From assembly GCA_017934625.1 (NCBI GenBank), contig JAGBJE010000152.1:1-40319 (forward strand): a DNA stretch of 40,319 bases. Reading direction: 5' to 3'. Positions within the stretch are counted from its first letter, which is position 1. Every line of letters starts with the position of its first letter. The notes beneath the pieces were generated by a model. That model was not told where the DNA came from. It saw nothing but the letters and a program-made list of their open reading frames with translations, and searched no databases. This document shows positions 32,197-40,319 of this stretch, in pieces. The position numbers and the translations under genes were made by a program. This stretch comes from Pseudobutyrivibrio sp. (GTDB taxonomy: Bacteria > Bacillota > Clostridia > Lachnospirales > Lachnospiraceae).

Positions 32197-33561
32197 CTAA
32201 AACACTAAGCGATAAATCAATAGTCCAGGGATTATAATTCCCACCGCTGGGCCCCAGCTGTTAACTAGCAGCTTTGTAAATGAGAATTTGAATCTCTTTG
32301 AAAGCTTAATTACCAATAAAAGCGAATAAAGTGCATAGGACAAGCCTGTTCCTATTGCCACCATATTGATACTTGGCTCTACAAATAAAACCAATCCGCT
32401 TGAAAAGATTGCATTGAAAATGCAAAGGGCCACAGAGTTTGCAATCAATGATTTATTCAATTTCAGTACAGAAAAGATATTTCCATACAGCATTGTTGTA
32501 GCATAGATTGCAACACCTATAACAAGTATCTGTGTGGCAGCTGTTCCCTCTGTGTACATAGGCATAAAGAAATGCACAAAGATTGGCATTACAAAGTATA
32601 CAAACAAGCAGGCACCACCAGAAATAAATGATGTCACCCTACTAAAATAAGCCGCCTTATCAAGGAGCTCTGTCTCGTCATGATTAGCTCCATACAAATG
32701 ACTTATTTTTATATAAAATACCTGGGAAATCGTCTGTGGCACTAACACCATAGTTGTAAATCCCATTAATGGTACTGAATATACTCCTAAATCATCAGTG
32801 GATAAAAAGCCTAATATTACGAATTTATCCACAGATTGGACGATGGTCCATATCAGGCTGTTGATAAGAAGAGGCAATCCCCCAATTATCATTACCTTCA
32901 TAAATGACCAGTCAAAGGTCAACCTGGCCCCTTTAAAGGCTTCCCTTCTAAACATAATTATACCAAGGGCAGCGGATGCAAAGGTCATTGCATAAAGTCC
33001 ATAATAGCCTGCAACATTAATAGCTATTACACCAATAATCAGCGCAAGAATGGTTCTTATAAAACCTATGATAGCTGATTTATTGTAATGCCCATTCATT
33101 CTAACTGTTGAATTGGACATATCATCAAAGCTCTTAAGCAAAATCATAATCGGGCAAAGCATATATCCAAAGGCATACTGTGCACTATCTACATCAGTAC
33201 CTATCTTGCCACCATAATATATAGCCACCCAAAGCTCAAATACCACAAAAACTACACCATACACCAAAAGCATAAATGTCATAGCAGTGTTCTTTAAGCG
33301 ATTGGCCTCGTCGTAGTCCTTCCTGCCAAGGGCTTGAGGATAATCCCTATTATATGCATTAAGCACGCCAAACTGAGCGTAATTCATGTATGTCTGAGCC
33401 AGCAAACAGGTGCTATATATTCCCAATGGATGTGTTGCCACAATCCTTTTATTGTACACGCTAAATATAAATGACATTGCAGAACAAGCCACTGTAGATA
33501 ACGTTACCAATATAAAATCTGCACTTTTAATTTTGTCTAGCAGTTTTGTAAGTATCTTCAT
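32197..33561 (-). CDS. Oligosaccharide flippase (Wzx/MATE-like polysaccharide transporter)
   Basis: 454 aa, 12-14 hydrophobic segments, MOP superfamily. FVILGFLSTDDLGVYSVPLM in the middle and FILVTLSTVACSAMSFIFSV at the N-terminus follow the Polysacc_synt pattern. It would flip undecaprenyl-pyrophosphate-linked repeat units to the outer face. The window has a second flippase candidate at 2663-4189. The start lies 35 nt inside the end of the upstream GT4 gene with only a weak AAGG before it, so translation probably depends on coupling; an internal start about 29 codons later is possible but would remove the first helix. Confidence 0.88.
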   Translation of the reverse strand: MKILTKLLDKIKSADFILVTLSTVACSAMSFIFSVYNKRIVATHPLGIYSTCLLAQTYMNYAQFGVLNAYNRDYPQALGRKDYDEANRLKNTAMTFMLLVYGVVFVVFELWVAIYYGGKIGTDVDSAQYAFGYMLCPIMILLKSFDDMSNSTVRMNGHYNKSAIIGFIRTILALIIGVIAINVAGYYGLYAMTFASAALGIIMFRREAFKGARLTFDWSFMKVMIIGGLPLLINSLIWTIVQSVDKFVILGFLSTDDLGVYSVPLMGFTTMVLVPQTISQVFYIKISHLYGANHDETELLDKAAYFSRVTSFISGGACLFVYFVMPIFVHFFMPMYTEGTAATQILVIGVAIYATTMLYGNIFSVLKLNKSLIANSVALCIFNAIFSSGLVLFVEPSINMVAIGTGLSYALYSLLLVIKLSKRFKFSFTKLLVNSWGPAVGIIIPGLLIYRLVF

Positions 33562-34621
33562 AAACCTTAACTACTTCTTCCATATATGTGTCAAAGTTAT
33601 TTAAATCCTTTGCACGCTTTCTAGCCCCCTCTGATTTCATGCGATAAATTTCGCTATTATCTAACAGCTCTATTATATTGCTTACGAAAGCATCTCTATC
33701 CACAGGCTTCTTGTCTGTACCACAGATTTTTCCACAATCATCATCTACAGTTAAAACAAATCCACCAACCTTGCTGGCAAGCACTGGCTTACCAAAGGCC
33801 ATGGCCTCTGCTGCCGCCATACCAAAGCCTTCAAACTTTGATGGTGCAACAAGTATCTTTGTCTGATTCATATAAACGTATGGATTATGCTGCATACCAA
33901 CCATTTTAATATTATCTGTAAGCCCCAGATGGCCTATAAGCTCAAGGCACTCACTGCCTAAGTCACCGCCACCTACCATCACGGCCTTTATATCTGGATG
34001 GGTCTTCTTAACCTCGTTTACAATCCGCACAAATTCGTAAGGATTCTTATCATCTGTCAGATAACCAACAAATAAAATATCTGACTTAAAGCTCTCAAGC
34101 TTTTCTTTTGTCATCTCTGTGCCTGCTACATAACCCTTTTCAAATGTCTTAACAGCATTGAATGGGGTTCCAAGCACCACAGTCTTACCTGCCATCTTAT
34201 CCTTAAACCAGGCCTTATCCTCAACTCTCTTGTTAGGAATAATTATTCTGGCAAAGTTCTTGCAGGCACTTCCATAGATTACAGATTTTGGTCCAATCTT
34301 CTGCACCCACTTTGGAACCGAATACAGATGACTGATGATTGGAATCGTATCTGTAACCTTTGTACACATAAGGCTACACTCATATTCATAGGCATGGATG
34401 ATATCTGGCTTTACCTCATCAATGGTACGCCTAATTACATCCTCATCCACCTTCTCAACGCCGATATATTCTATGTCATGCTCCAACAGCTTTGTCTCCA
34501 CAGAGCCTGTAGCTGTAAGATATACGCAGTGTATATCCTCTGGCATTGATTTGATAATATTTATAGCGACATTTTCCATGCCACTATATGTATTAGACTT
34601 GGAAATGTGTAATACCTTCAT
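33527..34621 (-). CDS. GT4-family glycosyltransferase
   Basis: 364 aa, GT-B fold. MKVLHISKSNTYSGMENVAI has the early Gly-Gly-like acceptor loop (here SGME), and DIIHAYEYECSLMCTKV is the common 'DIIHxH' region. ILVAPSKFEGFGMAAAEAMA carries the complete E-x7-E nucleotide-sugar motif. Probably a retaining transferase extending the lipid-linked chain. It overlaps the GT4 gene before it by 29 nt and the flippase after it by 35 nt. AGGAGG lies 4 nt before the ATG, slightly close but strong. Confidence 0.9.
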   Translation of the reverse strand: MKVLHISKSNTYSGMENVAINIIKSMPEDIHCVYLTATGSVETKLLEHDIEYIGVEKVDEDVIRRTIDEVKPDIIHAYEYECSLMCTKVTDTIPIISHLYSVPKWVQKIGPKSVIYGSACKNFARIIIPNKRVEDKAWFKDKMAGKTVVLGTPFNAVKTFEKGYVAGTEMTKEKLESFKSDILFVGYLTDDKNPYEFVRIVNEVKKTHPDIKAVMVGGGDLGSECLELIGHLGLTDNIKMVGMQHNPYVYMNQTKILVAPSKFEGFGMAAAEAMAFGKPVLASKVGGFVLTVDDDCGKICGTDKKPVDRDAFVSNIIELLDNSEIYRMKSEGARKRAKDLNNFDTYMEEVVKVYEDTYKTARQN

Positions 34622-35810
34622 AAAGCCTCCTCATAACTTCGTTAACACGAGACTTGTCAAATGATTTCATAGTCTCGATATTATTAACTCCCATTGCAGC
34701 TCGCTCAGATGGAGCGGTAGCAAGCATTCTTTCCAAGGAATTCACTAATGATTTCGCATCCTTGGAGTCGAAAAGGAAACCTCCCTTTCCATCCTCAATC
34801 AAATCTGTGTTACCACGGATTCTGCTGCATACTATTGGCATTCCAACACTCATAGCCTCCATCAAAGCCACCGGAAGCCCTTCCTGATGTGATGGGAATA
34901 CATAGATATCACTGGCGGCAAATATATCTGCCACATCACTTCTAAATCCCAGCATCTGAACACAGGATTCCAAACCCAAAGCAGTTATCTGTTCTTCCAA
35001 CTCATTTTGAATCTTTCCTCGTCCTGCAATCAAATACTTGATTTTATACTTAGGTTGAACGCGTTCATCACTGCCCTCATGCATTAGAACGCCTCTGTCC
35101 TTCATGATTTTAAGAGCCCTTAACACTTCTGCATGATTCTTTCTGTGTATCAGCTCACCTACAGATAGCAACACCATAGTGTCATCATCTATTCCAAGCT
35201 CTCGCCTTACTTTAGCTCTAGCATCATCACTTGCAACGAATTTGTGAGTGTCCACACCAGCACCTGGTACATATTCTACCTGTTTTGATTTAAATTTCTG
35301 AGCAAGTGCAAAGTCCTCTTTGTTGATGGTTATCAATATGTCGGTAAAGCGCGCGCACCACTTTTCCACATTGTAATAAACTAACCAGTTTACAAGTGAA
35401 GCGCCCTTAAAGAAATGAAAACCATGGGCAGCATAAATCACCTTAGTTCCGTAGAGCTTTCTAGCCTTTCTACAGGCTAATCGGCACACCACACCACCTA
35501 TTGGGGATTGGGTGTGAACTATTTCATATTGATTTGTCTCAACCTCTGACTTAATTTGTTTATAAGCCTTTGTTAATTCTTTTATATTAAAGATTTTTCT
35601 AAGGCTAGCTGTTTCAATTACTCTACAGCCTAAATCATCTAGCATCTTCCTACGCTTGCTTAAAGCCTCTGGACTAAGGGCACTGTCCCCATCCTGCCAG
35701 CAACATGCTACGTCAACTGTATAACCCAGGTCCTGCAAAATCTTTATGTTATCTATATTAAATTGTGTCACCATATACGCAGTATGCGCATGCATAAGTG
35801 CTTTTTTCAT
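34593..35810 (-). CDS. GT4-family glycosyltransferase
   Basis: 405 aa. IVHTQSPIGGVVCRLACRKA and VIYAAHGFHFFKGASLVNWL are typical of the EpsF/EpsD and CapM-like GT4 subgroup of Firmicutes and Bacteroides. DIYVFPSHQEGLPVALMEAM is the intact E-x7-E motif. Sitting directly after the initiating sugar-phosphate transferase, it is the natural candidate for adding the second sugar of the repeat unit. The ATG at 35808-35810 has GGGAG at a rather long distance (about 13 nt). Confidence 0.9.
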   Translation of the reverse strand: MKKALMHAHTAYMVTQFNIDNIKILQDLGYTVDVACCWQDGDSALSPEALSKRRKMLDDLGCRVIETASLRKIFNIKELTKAYKQIKSEVETNQYEIVHTQSPIGGVVCRLACRKARKLYGTKVIYAAHGFHFFKGASLVNWLVYYNVEKWCARFTDILITINKEDFALAQKFKSKQVEYVPGAGVDTHKFVASDDARAKVRRELGIDDDTMVLLSVGELIHRKNHAEVLRALKIMKDRGVLMHEGSDERVQPKYKIKYLIAGRGKIQNELEEQITALGLESCVQMLGFRSDVADIFAASDIYVFPSHQEGLPVALMEAMSVGMPIVCSRIRGNTDLIEDGKGGFLFDSKDAKSLVNSLERMLATAPSERAAMGVNNIETMKSFDKSRVNEVMRRLYEGITHFQV

Positions 35811-35833
35811 ATTCGTAGTTATTCTCCCGCTTG

Positions 35834-37222
35834 CTACTTATGTACGTTTGCGTTAGTTTCCCCTTCAGCCACGCCTTCAGTGGCGTCCTTCGTAAAGATT
35901 ACACGAAGAGTCATTAGTATAAGCTGGATATCGAGAAGTACTGAACATTTCTCGCAATAAATCATATCTAGCTTAAGCTTGTCATAGCTTGTTGTATTGT
36001 ATTTTCCGTATACCTGAGCGTAGCCTGTAAGGCCAGCCTTAACATGAGTACGGAATGCAAACTCTGGTACTTCCTTAACATACTCCGCAATGATTTCTGG
36101 TCTCTCTGGACGAGGACCAACAAAGGACATTTCGCCCTTTAAAATATTGAAAAACTGTGGAAGCTCATCAATACGTGTTGCACGGATAAAGTGTCCGATT
36201 GGTGTAATTCTATCATCATTTACACTTGCGAGACGAGCCTTACCATCCTTCTCAGCATCAGTAATCATTGAACGGAACTTCATGATCTTGTATTCTTTTC
36301 CACCAATAGTACATCTAGTCTGTTTATAAAATACCGGACCACCATCATAACTGTGGATAAGTATAGCTGTAATAATCATAATAGGAGATGTAAGTATGAT
36401 TCCAATTGCGGAAATCACAATATCACCTACACGCTTAATCGTAGCTGAAATAGCATCCATACCTACATTCTTGCAAAGATATAATGGTGTATCAAATAGA
36501 TTCACCTCATCTGACCCCTTAATCAGAATATCTGAAATCTTTGGTGTGAAATAAACACGCTTATCTGTAGCAAAGCACGCCTTGATAATGTCGTTTCGAA
36601 TCTCTGATGGTACATCATTGATAAGTACTGCATCATAGTTTTCAAGCTCTTTCTTAATCTTATCAAGAGGCTCATTACAGCTCATCTCACCAGTAATGCG
36701 ATATTTGTCTGCTCTACGATTCATCTTGTAAACCAGATCATTTTCATATTCACCATAAATGTTAAGAATAGAAAATGGTGGAAAGATTGCTCTGTATATT
36801 TTTGTACTTCCATAGGTAACGATAAACAAAGCTACCGCCTGAACCGCTGTAAGCACAATAACATAAGCTAATGTCATCCACATCAAAGCTTTGATACGAG
36901 TCATCAAAAGCAAGATGATAAACTCTAAAACATTTACCAATCCCATGGCTATGGCCTGCGACATACACAGTATTGATATTCGCCCACTTCCTATACTGAA
37001 GCCTTTAAAAGTGTTAATCACAAGCACTATCAATACCACGTACAAGCCAATCATCAAATAGTTACCTACACTAAGGAATCGATATAGCATAAGCATTTGA
37101 AATCGCATATACCACATAACGCCAAAGAGCGTGGCAAGTACTGCTACTAATACCACGCTGCTTACAAAGCGAAATACTCTTTTTTGTGTTTCTATGTTTG
37201 TATTTGTATTTATATTATTCAT
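35834..37222 (-). CDS. Undecaprenyl-phosphate sugar-1-phosphate transferase (WbaP/CpsE-like), first copy
   Basis: 462 aa from the ATG at 37220-37222 (AAAAAGG upstream); the frame extends to a TTG at 37256-37258, which I consider less likely. Five membrane helices (to ~140), a CoA-binding-like domain, then the sugar transferase domain from RVGDIVISAIGIILTSPIMI, with FYKQTRCTIGGKEYKIMKFR, TRIDELPQFFNILKGEMSFV and GPRPER. It starts the glycan by loading a hexose-1-phosphate on undecaprenyl phosphate and heads the glycosyltransferase run. Its paralogue at 13548-14909 shares the tail pattern GLTGYAQ-[VI]-YGKYNT. It begins only 43 nt after the lysozyme gene, with no clear promoter between. Confidence 0.93.
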   Translation of the reverse strand: MNNINTNTNIETQKRVFRFVSSVVLVAVLATLFGVMWYMRFQMLMLYRFLSVGNYLMIGLYVVLIVLVINTFKGFSIGSGRISILCMSQAIAMGLVNVLEFIILLLMTRIKALMWMTLAYVIVLTAVQAVALFIVTYGSTKIYRAIFPPFSILNIYGEYENDLVYKMNRRADKYRITGEMSCNEPLDKIKKELENYDAVLINDVPSEIRNDIIKACFATDKRVYFTPKISDILIKGSDEVNLFDTPLYLCKNVGMDAISATIKRVGDIVISAIGIILTSPIMIITAILIHSYDGGPVFYKQTRCTIGGKEYKIMKFRSMITDAEKDGKARLASVNDDRITPIGHFIRATRIDELPQFFNILKGEMSFVGPRPERPEIIAEYVKEVPEFAFRTHVKAGLTGYAQVYGKYNTTSYDKLKLDMIYCEKCSVLLDIQLILMTLRVIFTKDATEGVAEGETNANVHK

Positions 37223-37265
37223 ATGCCTTTTTCCATATGTAACTAACATTTGGTTCAACCATCAG

Positions 37266-40040
37266 TTAGAAACTCTTATTCATATCTACATGTCCTTTGA
37301 TACCAGGAACAGAACCCTTGCTAGAGTACTGCCACATATTCTTTCTTCCAGAATATGTACATGATGTATTGTATTGTGCTATCCATATACTGCAAGAGCC
37401 AGGGATTGCTCCAGCATTCATTCTTGCTGTCATCCAGTTCTTACTGCAGTAAAGACCTGCTTTATGTCCAGATGCCTGAACTGTTGAACAGAAAGCATTT
37501 ACAATAGCCATTCTCTGCTCTGTAGAAAGCTTGCTTTGTCCTCTTACTGTGTCTTCCATATCAAGATAAACAGGATATGAACATCCACCAGCCTTACCAG
37601 CCATTGCAACTGCCATTGATGCCTCTTGAACAGCCTCAGCCTCATTTAAAGCTGTAGAGTAGATGTAAACTCCTACATTAACTCCGGCTGCTTTAGCACC
37701 TGACATGTTCTTATAGAAATATGGGTCCTCGTGCAACTGACCATCATACATTCCACGGTAGCCACATCTGATGATTGCAAAGTTTACTGCGGATTTTGCA
37801 GCCTTCCAATCAATGTTGCCCTGATACTTAGATACATCTATACCAGTTCCCTTAACAATGAGAACACCATCTGAACCAAAGTCATACTGAACTCCCTGGA
37901 TTACCTGTGTTCCTGTGACTCTGTTTCCATTCTTATCAAAGTAATATGTGTTACCATCAATATTCTGCCAACCGTAATATGTATATGTTGCAGACTTGTA
38001 ATAATATGTTTTACCTGCTGCATAATCAGCTGCAGTTGCAGGCTTTGTAAGGCCTTCATCCAAGAACAACAAGTTTCCAGCCTTGTCCTTAAGCTGCTCT
38101 GTTGTAGCTGTTCCAAATCCTGATACAGTAAATGTCGCCTTTAATAGTTCAGCATCTGTTGCAGGTACTTTATCACTCCATGATGGAGTTGCCACAAAAG
38201 CGTAATCTCCATCCTTTGTTGCCGCAAATGTAGCTGTCTTAGAATCCTTAATGGCAACCTCAGCACCATTTACTGTAAGCTTTGAAATAGCACCGGCTGT
38301 AGCATTTATAGTAAATACGCCTTCTTTATAAGTGATATCTACTGTAGCTGTTTCTTCCTTAACTCCTGTGGAAGCATTAGCAGCAATGATTCTTCTAATT
38401 CTTGCAGCAAGAAGCTTATCCTTTACACTGAATGAAACCGCTACTCCACCGCGAGCACGATATGCTCCTTCCTTTGTTTCTGGAGCTGGATCAACTGGCT
38501 TTGTTTCCTCAACTACAGGTTCCTCTGTCTTAGGTTCCTCTGTCTTCTCTGTAGTCTGTTCCTCCTGCTTTTGTTCGTCCTGCTTAGGTTCCTCAGTCTT
38601 TGTTTCATCCTTCTTTTCTTCAGAAGGCTTAGTTTCAGGTGTTGTTTCCTGCTTTGGCTCTTCCTTCTTCTCTTCCTTGTAGATAAAGGTATAAGACTTA
38701 GCAGCTGAAACACTCTCATATGTAGGAGATGTTACAAGCTTATATGTTACTCCACCTTCTGTGTGCTCTGGCTCGTTAGGCTTAAATGTAGGTGTAGCAC
38801 CCTTAGCCAGGGATTCTTCTTTTAGCAATTTAGCTTCTCCTACATTTTCCCCCTTAGCATTTTGAAGCTGTCTATAGTAAGTAATAACAAAGGTCTGAAC
38901 CTCTTCTTTTATAGTGTGCTTCTTTGTAAGCCCAGATTTATCTGTCTTGAGTGTTGCCTTACTTGCTTTAGCAGTTGTCTTAGGTGCAACCGCTTCAGTA
39001 GTGCTCTTAGCAACTCCTCCGTTTTCTTCCTTCCTAGAATCAACAAATTCAACAGTATCCTTAAGTGTCGCCTCTACAGGTACCTTTTCCTTCTTCTGAC
39101 CATCCTCGGAAGCTACATCCTTCTTGATCTGCTTTGTGATTTCCTTCTGAACCTTGAATTCTACCTTATCCTTTACCTCGGCTTCCGTAGAATAGTTTGT
39201 AGGCTCGTAGCTTACTTCTGAATCAACATCATTTAATAAACAAAGCACATATTGGCCTGGTTCCATATCCTTCTCAGATATTACACCATCCTCATCATCA
39301 TCTGTATATACAGTTCCCTCTGCCTCTTTAAGTGCCACTGCATAGGATTGTAAAGCAGTCTCCTTATCAAGGTATAACATATATAATGGATCGGAACTGA
39401 TATCTCCATGCTGTGTCTCAATTACATTGCCATCTTCATCTGTCACTGTAACATCAACATTTCTATCTTGAAGAATCTTTGTTATTTTCTCGGAAGTGCT
39501 TGGAAGCTGAGATACATCTATAGACTCATGCTCTCCTGACTCCTGGTCGTCAGCATTATCAGCAGTTTCCTTAGAATCCTCAGAAGCCTCCTCTGTACTT
39601 TCAGCATCCTCTGATTCTTCTGGCTTTGCCATCTCAAGCTCAGGGTAATCTGCCGTGTACTCAGCAATCTGATTATCCAAATCCTTAATAGCATCAACAT
39701 AGGTCTGTAAGCTTTCAGCTGTTTCTTTTGTAAGAAGCTTTACTGAAAAAGGTACACCTGCTACAGGATTATCATTCTCGTCTGATATATAAACAGTCAA
39801 ATCCTTTTCCAAGGACTCCGAACTGATAACAACGTTTTTAAATTCTGGGATATATACATCCTCTGCTTGATAATCGTCTACAACCTCGACTGCCTCTGCA
39901 GGAGTTTCTTCAGTCAAAAGATTGTAAATGCCATATCCACCAGCACCCACTGCAGATGCGCCAACTACGCCGGCCACTGCAATGCTTGCAACCTTATGAC
40001 TAACAAAGAAGAACTTGATTGTCTCCCATATTCCATTCAT
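37266..40040 (-). CDS. Membrane-anchored GH25 lysozyme with wall-binding repeats and a Pro/Glu/Lys-rich spacer
   Basis: 924 aa. An N-terminal hydrophobic segment (~15-40, KVASIAVAGVVGASAVGAGG) acts as anchor or uncleaved signal. Then come an acidic region (~130-170), a MucBP-like stretch (~385-460), and a low-complexity Glu/Lys/Pro/Thr spacer (~460-540) of the wall-spanning type. Further on are choline-binding-type repeat units around 690-730 (GWQNIDGNTYYFDKNGNRVT). The C-terminus (734-924) is a GH25 muramidase with Asp735 in IDVSKYQG and Asp827/Glu829 in VYLDMEDT, so the catalytic residues are present. It cleaves MurNAc-GlcNAc bonds; here it may open peptidoglycan for glycan export or attachment. 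GGGAGATG lies upstream of the ATG at 40038-40040. Confidence 0.9.
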   Translation of the reverse strand: MNGIWETIKFFFVSHKVASIAVAGVVGASAVGAGGYGIYNLLTEETPAEAVEVVDDYQAEDVYIPEFKNVVISSESLEKDLTVYISDENDNPVAGVPFSVKLLTKETAESLQTYVDAIKDLDNQIAEYTADYPELEMAKPEESEDAESTEEASEDSKETADNADDQESGEHESIDVSQLPSTSEKITKILQDRNVDVTVTDEDGNVIETQHGDISSDPLYMLYLDKETALQSYAVALKEAEGTVYTDDDEDGVISEKDMEPGQYVLCLLNDVDSEVSYEPTNYSTEAEVKDKVEFKVQKEITKQIKKDVASEDGQKKEKVPVEATLKDTVEFVDSRKEENGGVAKSTTEAVAPKTTAKASKATLKTDKSGLTKKHTIKEEVQTFVITYYRQLQNAKGENVGEAKLLKEESLAKGATPTFKPNEPEHTEGGVTYKLVTSPTYESVSAAKSYTFIYKEEKKEEPKQETTPETKPSEEKKDETKTEEPKQDEQKQEEQTTEKTEEPKTEEPVVEETKPVDPAPETKEGAYRARGGVAVSFSVKDKLLAARIRRIIAANASTGVKEETATVDITYKEGVFTINATAGAISKLTVNGAEVAIKDSKTATFAATKDGDYAFVATPSWSDKVPATDAELLKATFTVSGFGTATTEQLKDKAGNLLFLDEGLTKPATAADYAAGKTYYYKSATYTYYGWQNIDGNTYYFDKNGNRVTGTQVIQGVQYDFGSDGVLIVKGTGIDVSKYQGNIDWKAAKSAVNFAIIRCGYRGMYDGQLHEDPYFYKNMSGAKAAGVNVGVYIYSTALNEAEAVQEASMAVAMAGKAGGCSYPVYLDMEDTVRGQSKLSTEQRMAIVNAFCSTVQASGHKAGLYCSKNWMTARMNAGAIPGSCSIWIAQYNTSCTYSGRKNMWQYSSKGSVPGIKGHVDMNKSF

Positions 40041-40092
40041 TTCTAATACATCTCCCTTTTCAAGCTATAACTATACTGTCAATTTATGACTT

Positions 40093-40122
40093 TTGCTGAC
40101 CAAACAAGGAAATTGTCAGCAA
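40093..40122. terminator. Hairpin after rfbC, possible weak terminator
   Basis: TTGCTGAC (40093-40100) pairs with GTCAGCAA (40115-40122), 8 bp with a 14-nt loop, just after the rfbC stop on the minus strand. No good T tract follows (AAGTCATAAATTG). On the minus strand a TTGACA lies about 40 nt before the lysozyme start, but I find no -10 box at proper spacing, so a promoter for the lysozyme gene is not established. Confidence 0.45.
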
Positions 40123-40126
40123 GAAT

Positions 40127-40319
40127 CTATAGGTTATGCTCTTTACAATAATCCTTGAATGAAGCATTAACCTTATCCTTATCAGAAAGAATTAAATCAG
40201 CCTCTGTCATTCCCTCTGGTATAGGCCACTGTACATTGATATCTGGGTCGTTAAACATAAGGCCGCCCTCATCATTAGGATGATAAAAATCTGTTACCTT
40301 ATAGCAGAACTCTGCATAA
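40127..40319 (-). CDS. rfbC: dTDP-4-dehydrorhamnose 3,5-epimerase, C-terminal part only
   Basis: The minus strand from the right edge reads in one frame to the TAG at 40127-40129, about 64 residues. YAEFCYKVTDFYHPNDEGGL, then FNDPDINVQWPIPEG and LSDKDKVNASF, match the C-terminal end of RfbC/RmlC cupin epimerases (the conserved Y-K-x-T-D-x-Y-x-P, N-D-P and L-S-x-K-D). RmlC acts third in the dTDP-L-rhamnose pathway, so rhamnose is probably a component of the glycan; the other rml genes may lie to the right, outside the window. The N-terminal active-site part cannot be seen. Confidence 0.9.
   Translation of the reverse strand, partial: YAEFCYKVTDFYHPNDEGGLMFNDPDINVQWPIPEGMTEADLILSDKDKVNASFKDYCKEHNL

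Noticed and set aside
38332-38682. 116-codon plus-strand frame rich in Ser/Val/Phe
   Set aside because: Mirror of the Glu/Lys/Pro-rich spacer of the lysozyme gene; low complexity, no start signal.
40077-40082. TTGACA upstream of the lysozyme gene as a -35 box
   Set aside because: No -10-like hexamer at 16-19 nt; TATAGT and TATAGC are far too close to it.

Overview
The window looks like part of the chromosome of an AT-rich, Gram-positive-type Clostridia bacterium. A Lachnospiraceae member of the Butyrivibrio/Pseudobutyrivibrio type is my inference. The grounds are AGGAGG-like ribosome sites before most genes, a GT2-GtrA fusion, a wall-binding-repeat GH25 lysozyme, a small secreted protein with 'YPDV' repeats, and dispersed palindromic repeats. 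No rRNA, tRNA, transposase, phage gene or CRISPR array was seen.

Nearly all of the window is one cell-surface polysaccharide locus on the minus strand, read from the right edge to the left. From the right: the 3' end of a dTDP-4-dehydrorhamnose 3,5-epimerase (rfbC), a 924-aa wall-anchored GH25 lysozyme, a polyprenyl-phosphate sugar-phosphate transferase that starts glycan assembly, two GT4 glycosyltransferases and a Wzx-type flippase. Next come a formyltransferase-fold protein, a PIG-L deacetylase and a KpsC/S-like capsule transferase. Then follows a nonulosonic-acid (legionaminic-acid-like) set: LegB dehydratase, LegC aminotransferase, a CBS-containing nucleotidyltransferase like PtmE, a NeuB/LegI synthase and a NeuA/LegF CMP-transferase. 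This set is interleaved with a DUF2142 membrane protein and two glycosyltransferases. Left of it lie a split membrane-protein/metallo-beta-lactamase pair, a Wzy-like polymerase, a dolichyl-phosphate-type GT2, a second sugar-phosphate transferase, more glycosyltransferases, an SDR epimerase, and several GT-C-like multipass proteins.

At the far left one gene is reversed: a MurJ-family flippase at 2663-4189 (+) with its own promoter and a strong shared terminator. It faces a small secreted protein at 4237-4788 (-), which has its own promoter. A GtrA-fused GT2 runs off the left edge.

The genes fit a Wzx/Wzy-type pathway. Polyprenyl-P-sugar is made at the inner membrane face, extended by GT2/GT4 enzymes, modified (deacetylation, possible formylation, CMP-nonulosonate addition), flipped, polymerised, and decorated outside by GT-C enzymes that use the polyprenyl-P-sugars made by the GtrB/DPM-like GT2 enzymes. 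There are two initiating transferases and two flippases, so two glycans may be made here. No Wzz/Wzd/Wze or LytR-Cps2A-Psr gene was recognised.

The most unusual features are: (1) a palindromic intergenic repeat family with at least three diverged copies whose stems change in a compensating way; (2) a second repeat, 36 nt identical in two copies, that forms the whole leader and ribosome site of one gene; (3) a ComEC-like metallo-beta-lactamase domain on a membrane stub, overlapping a truncated-looking membrane gene; and (4) a deacetylase next to a formyltransferase-like protein that lacks the expected catalytic Asn, alongside an incomplete nonulosonic-acid pathway.
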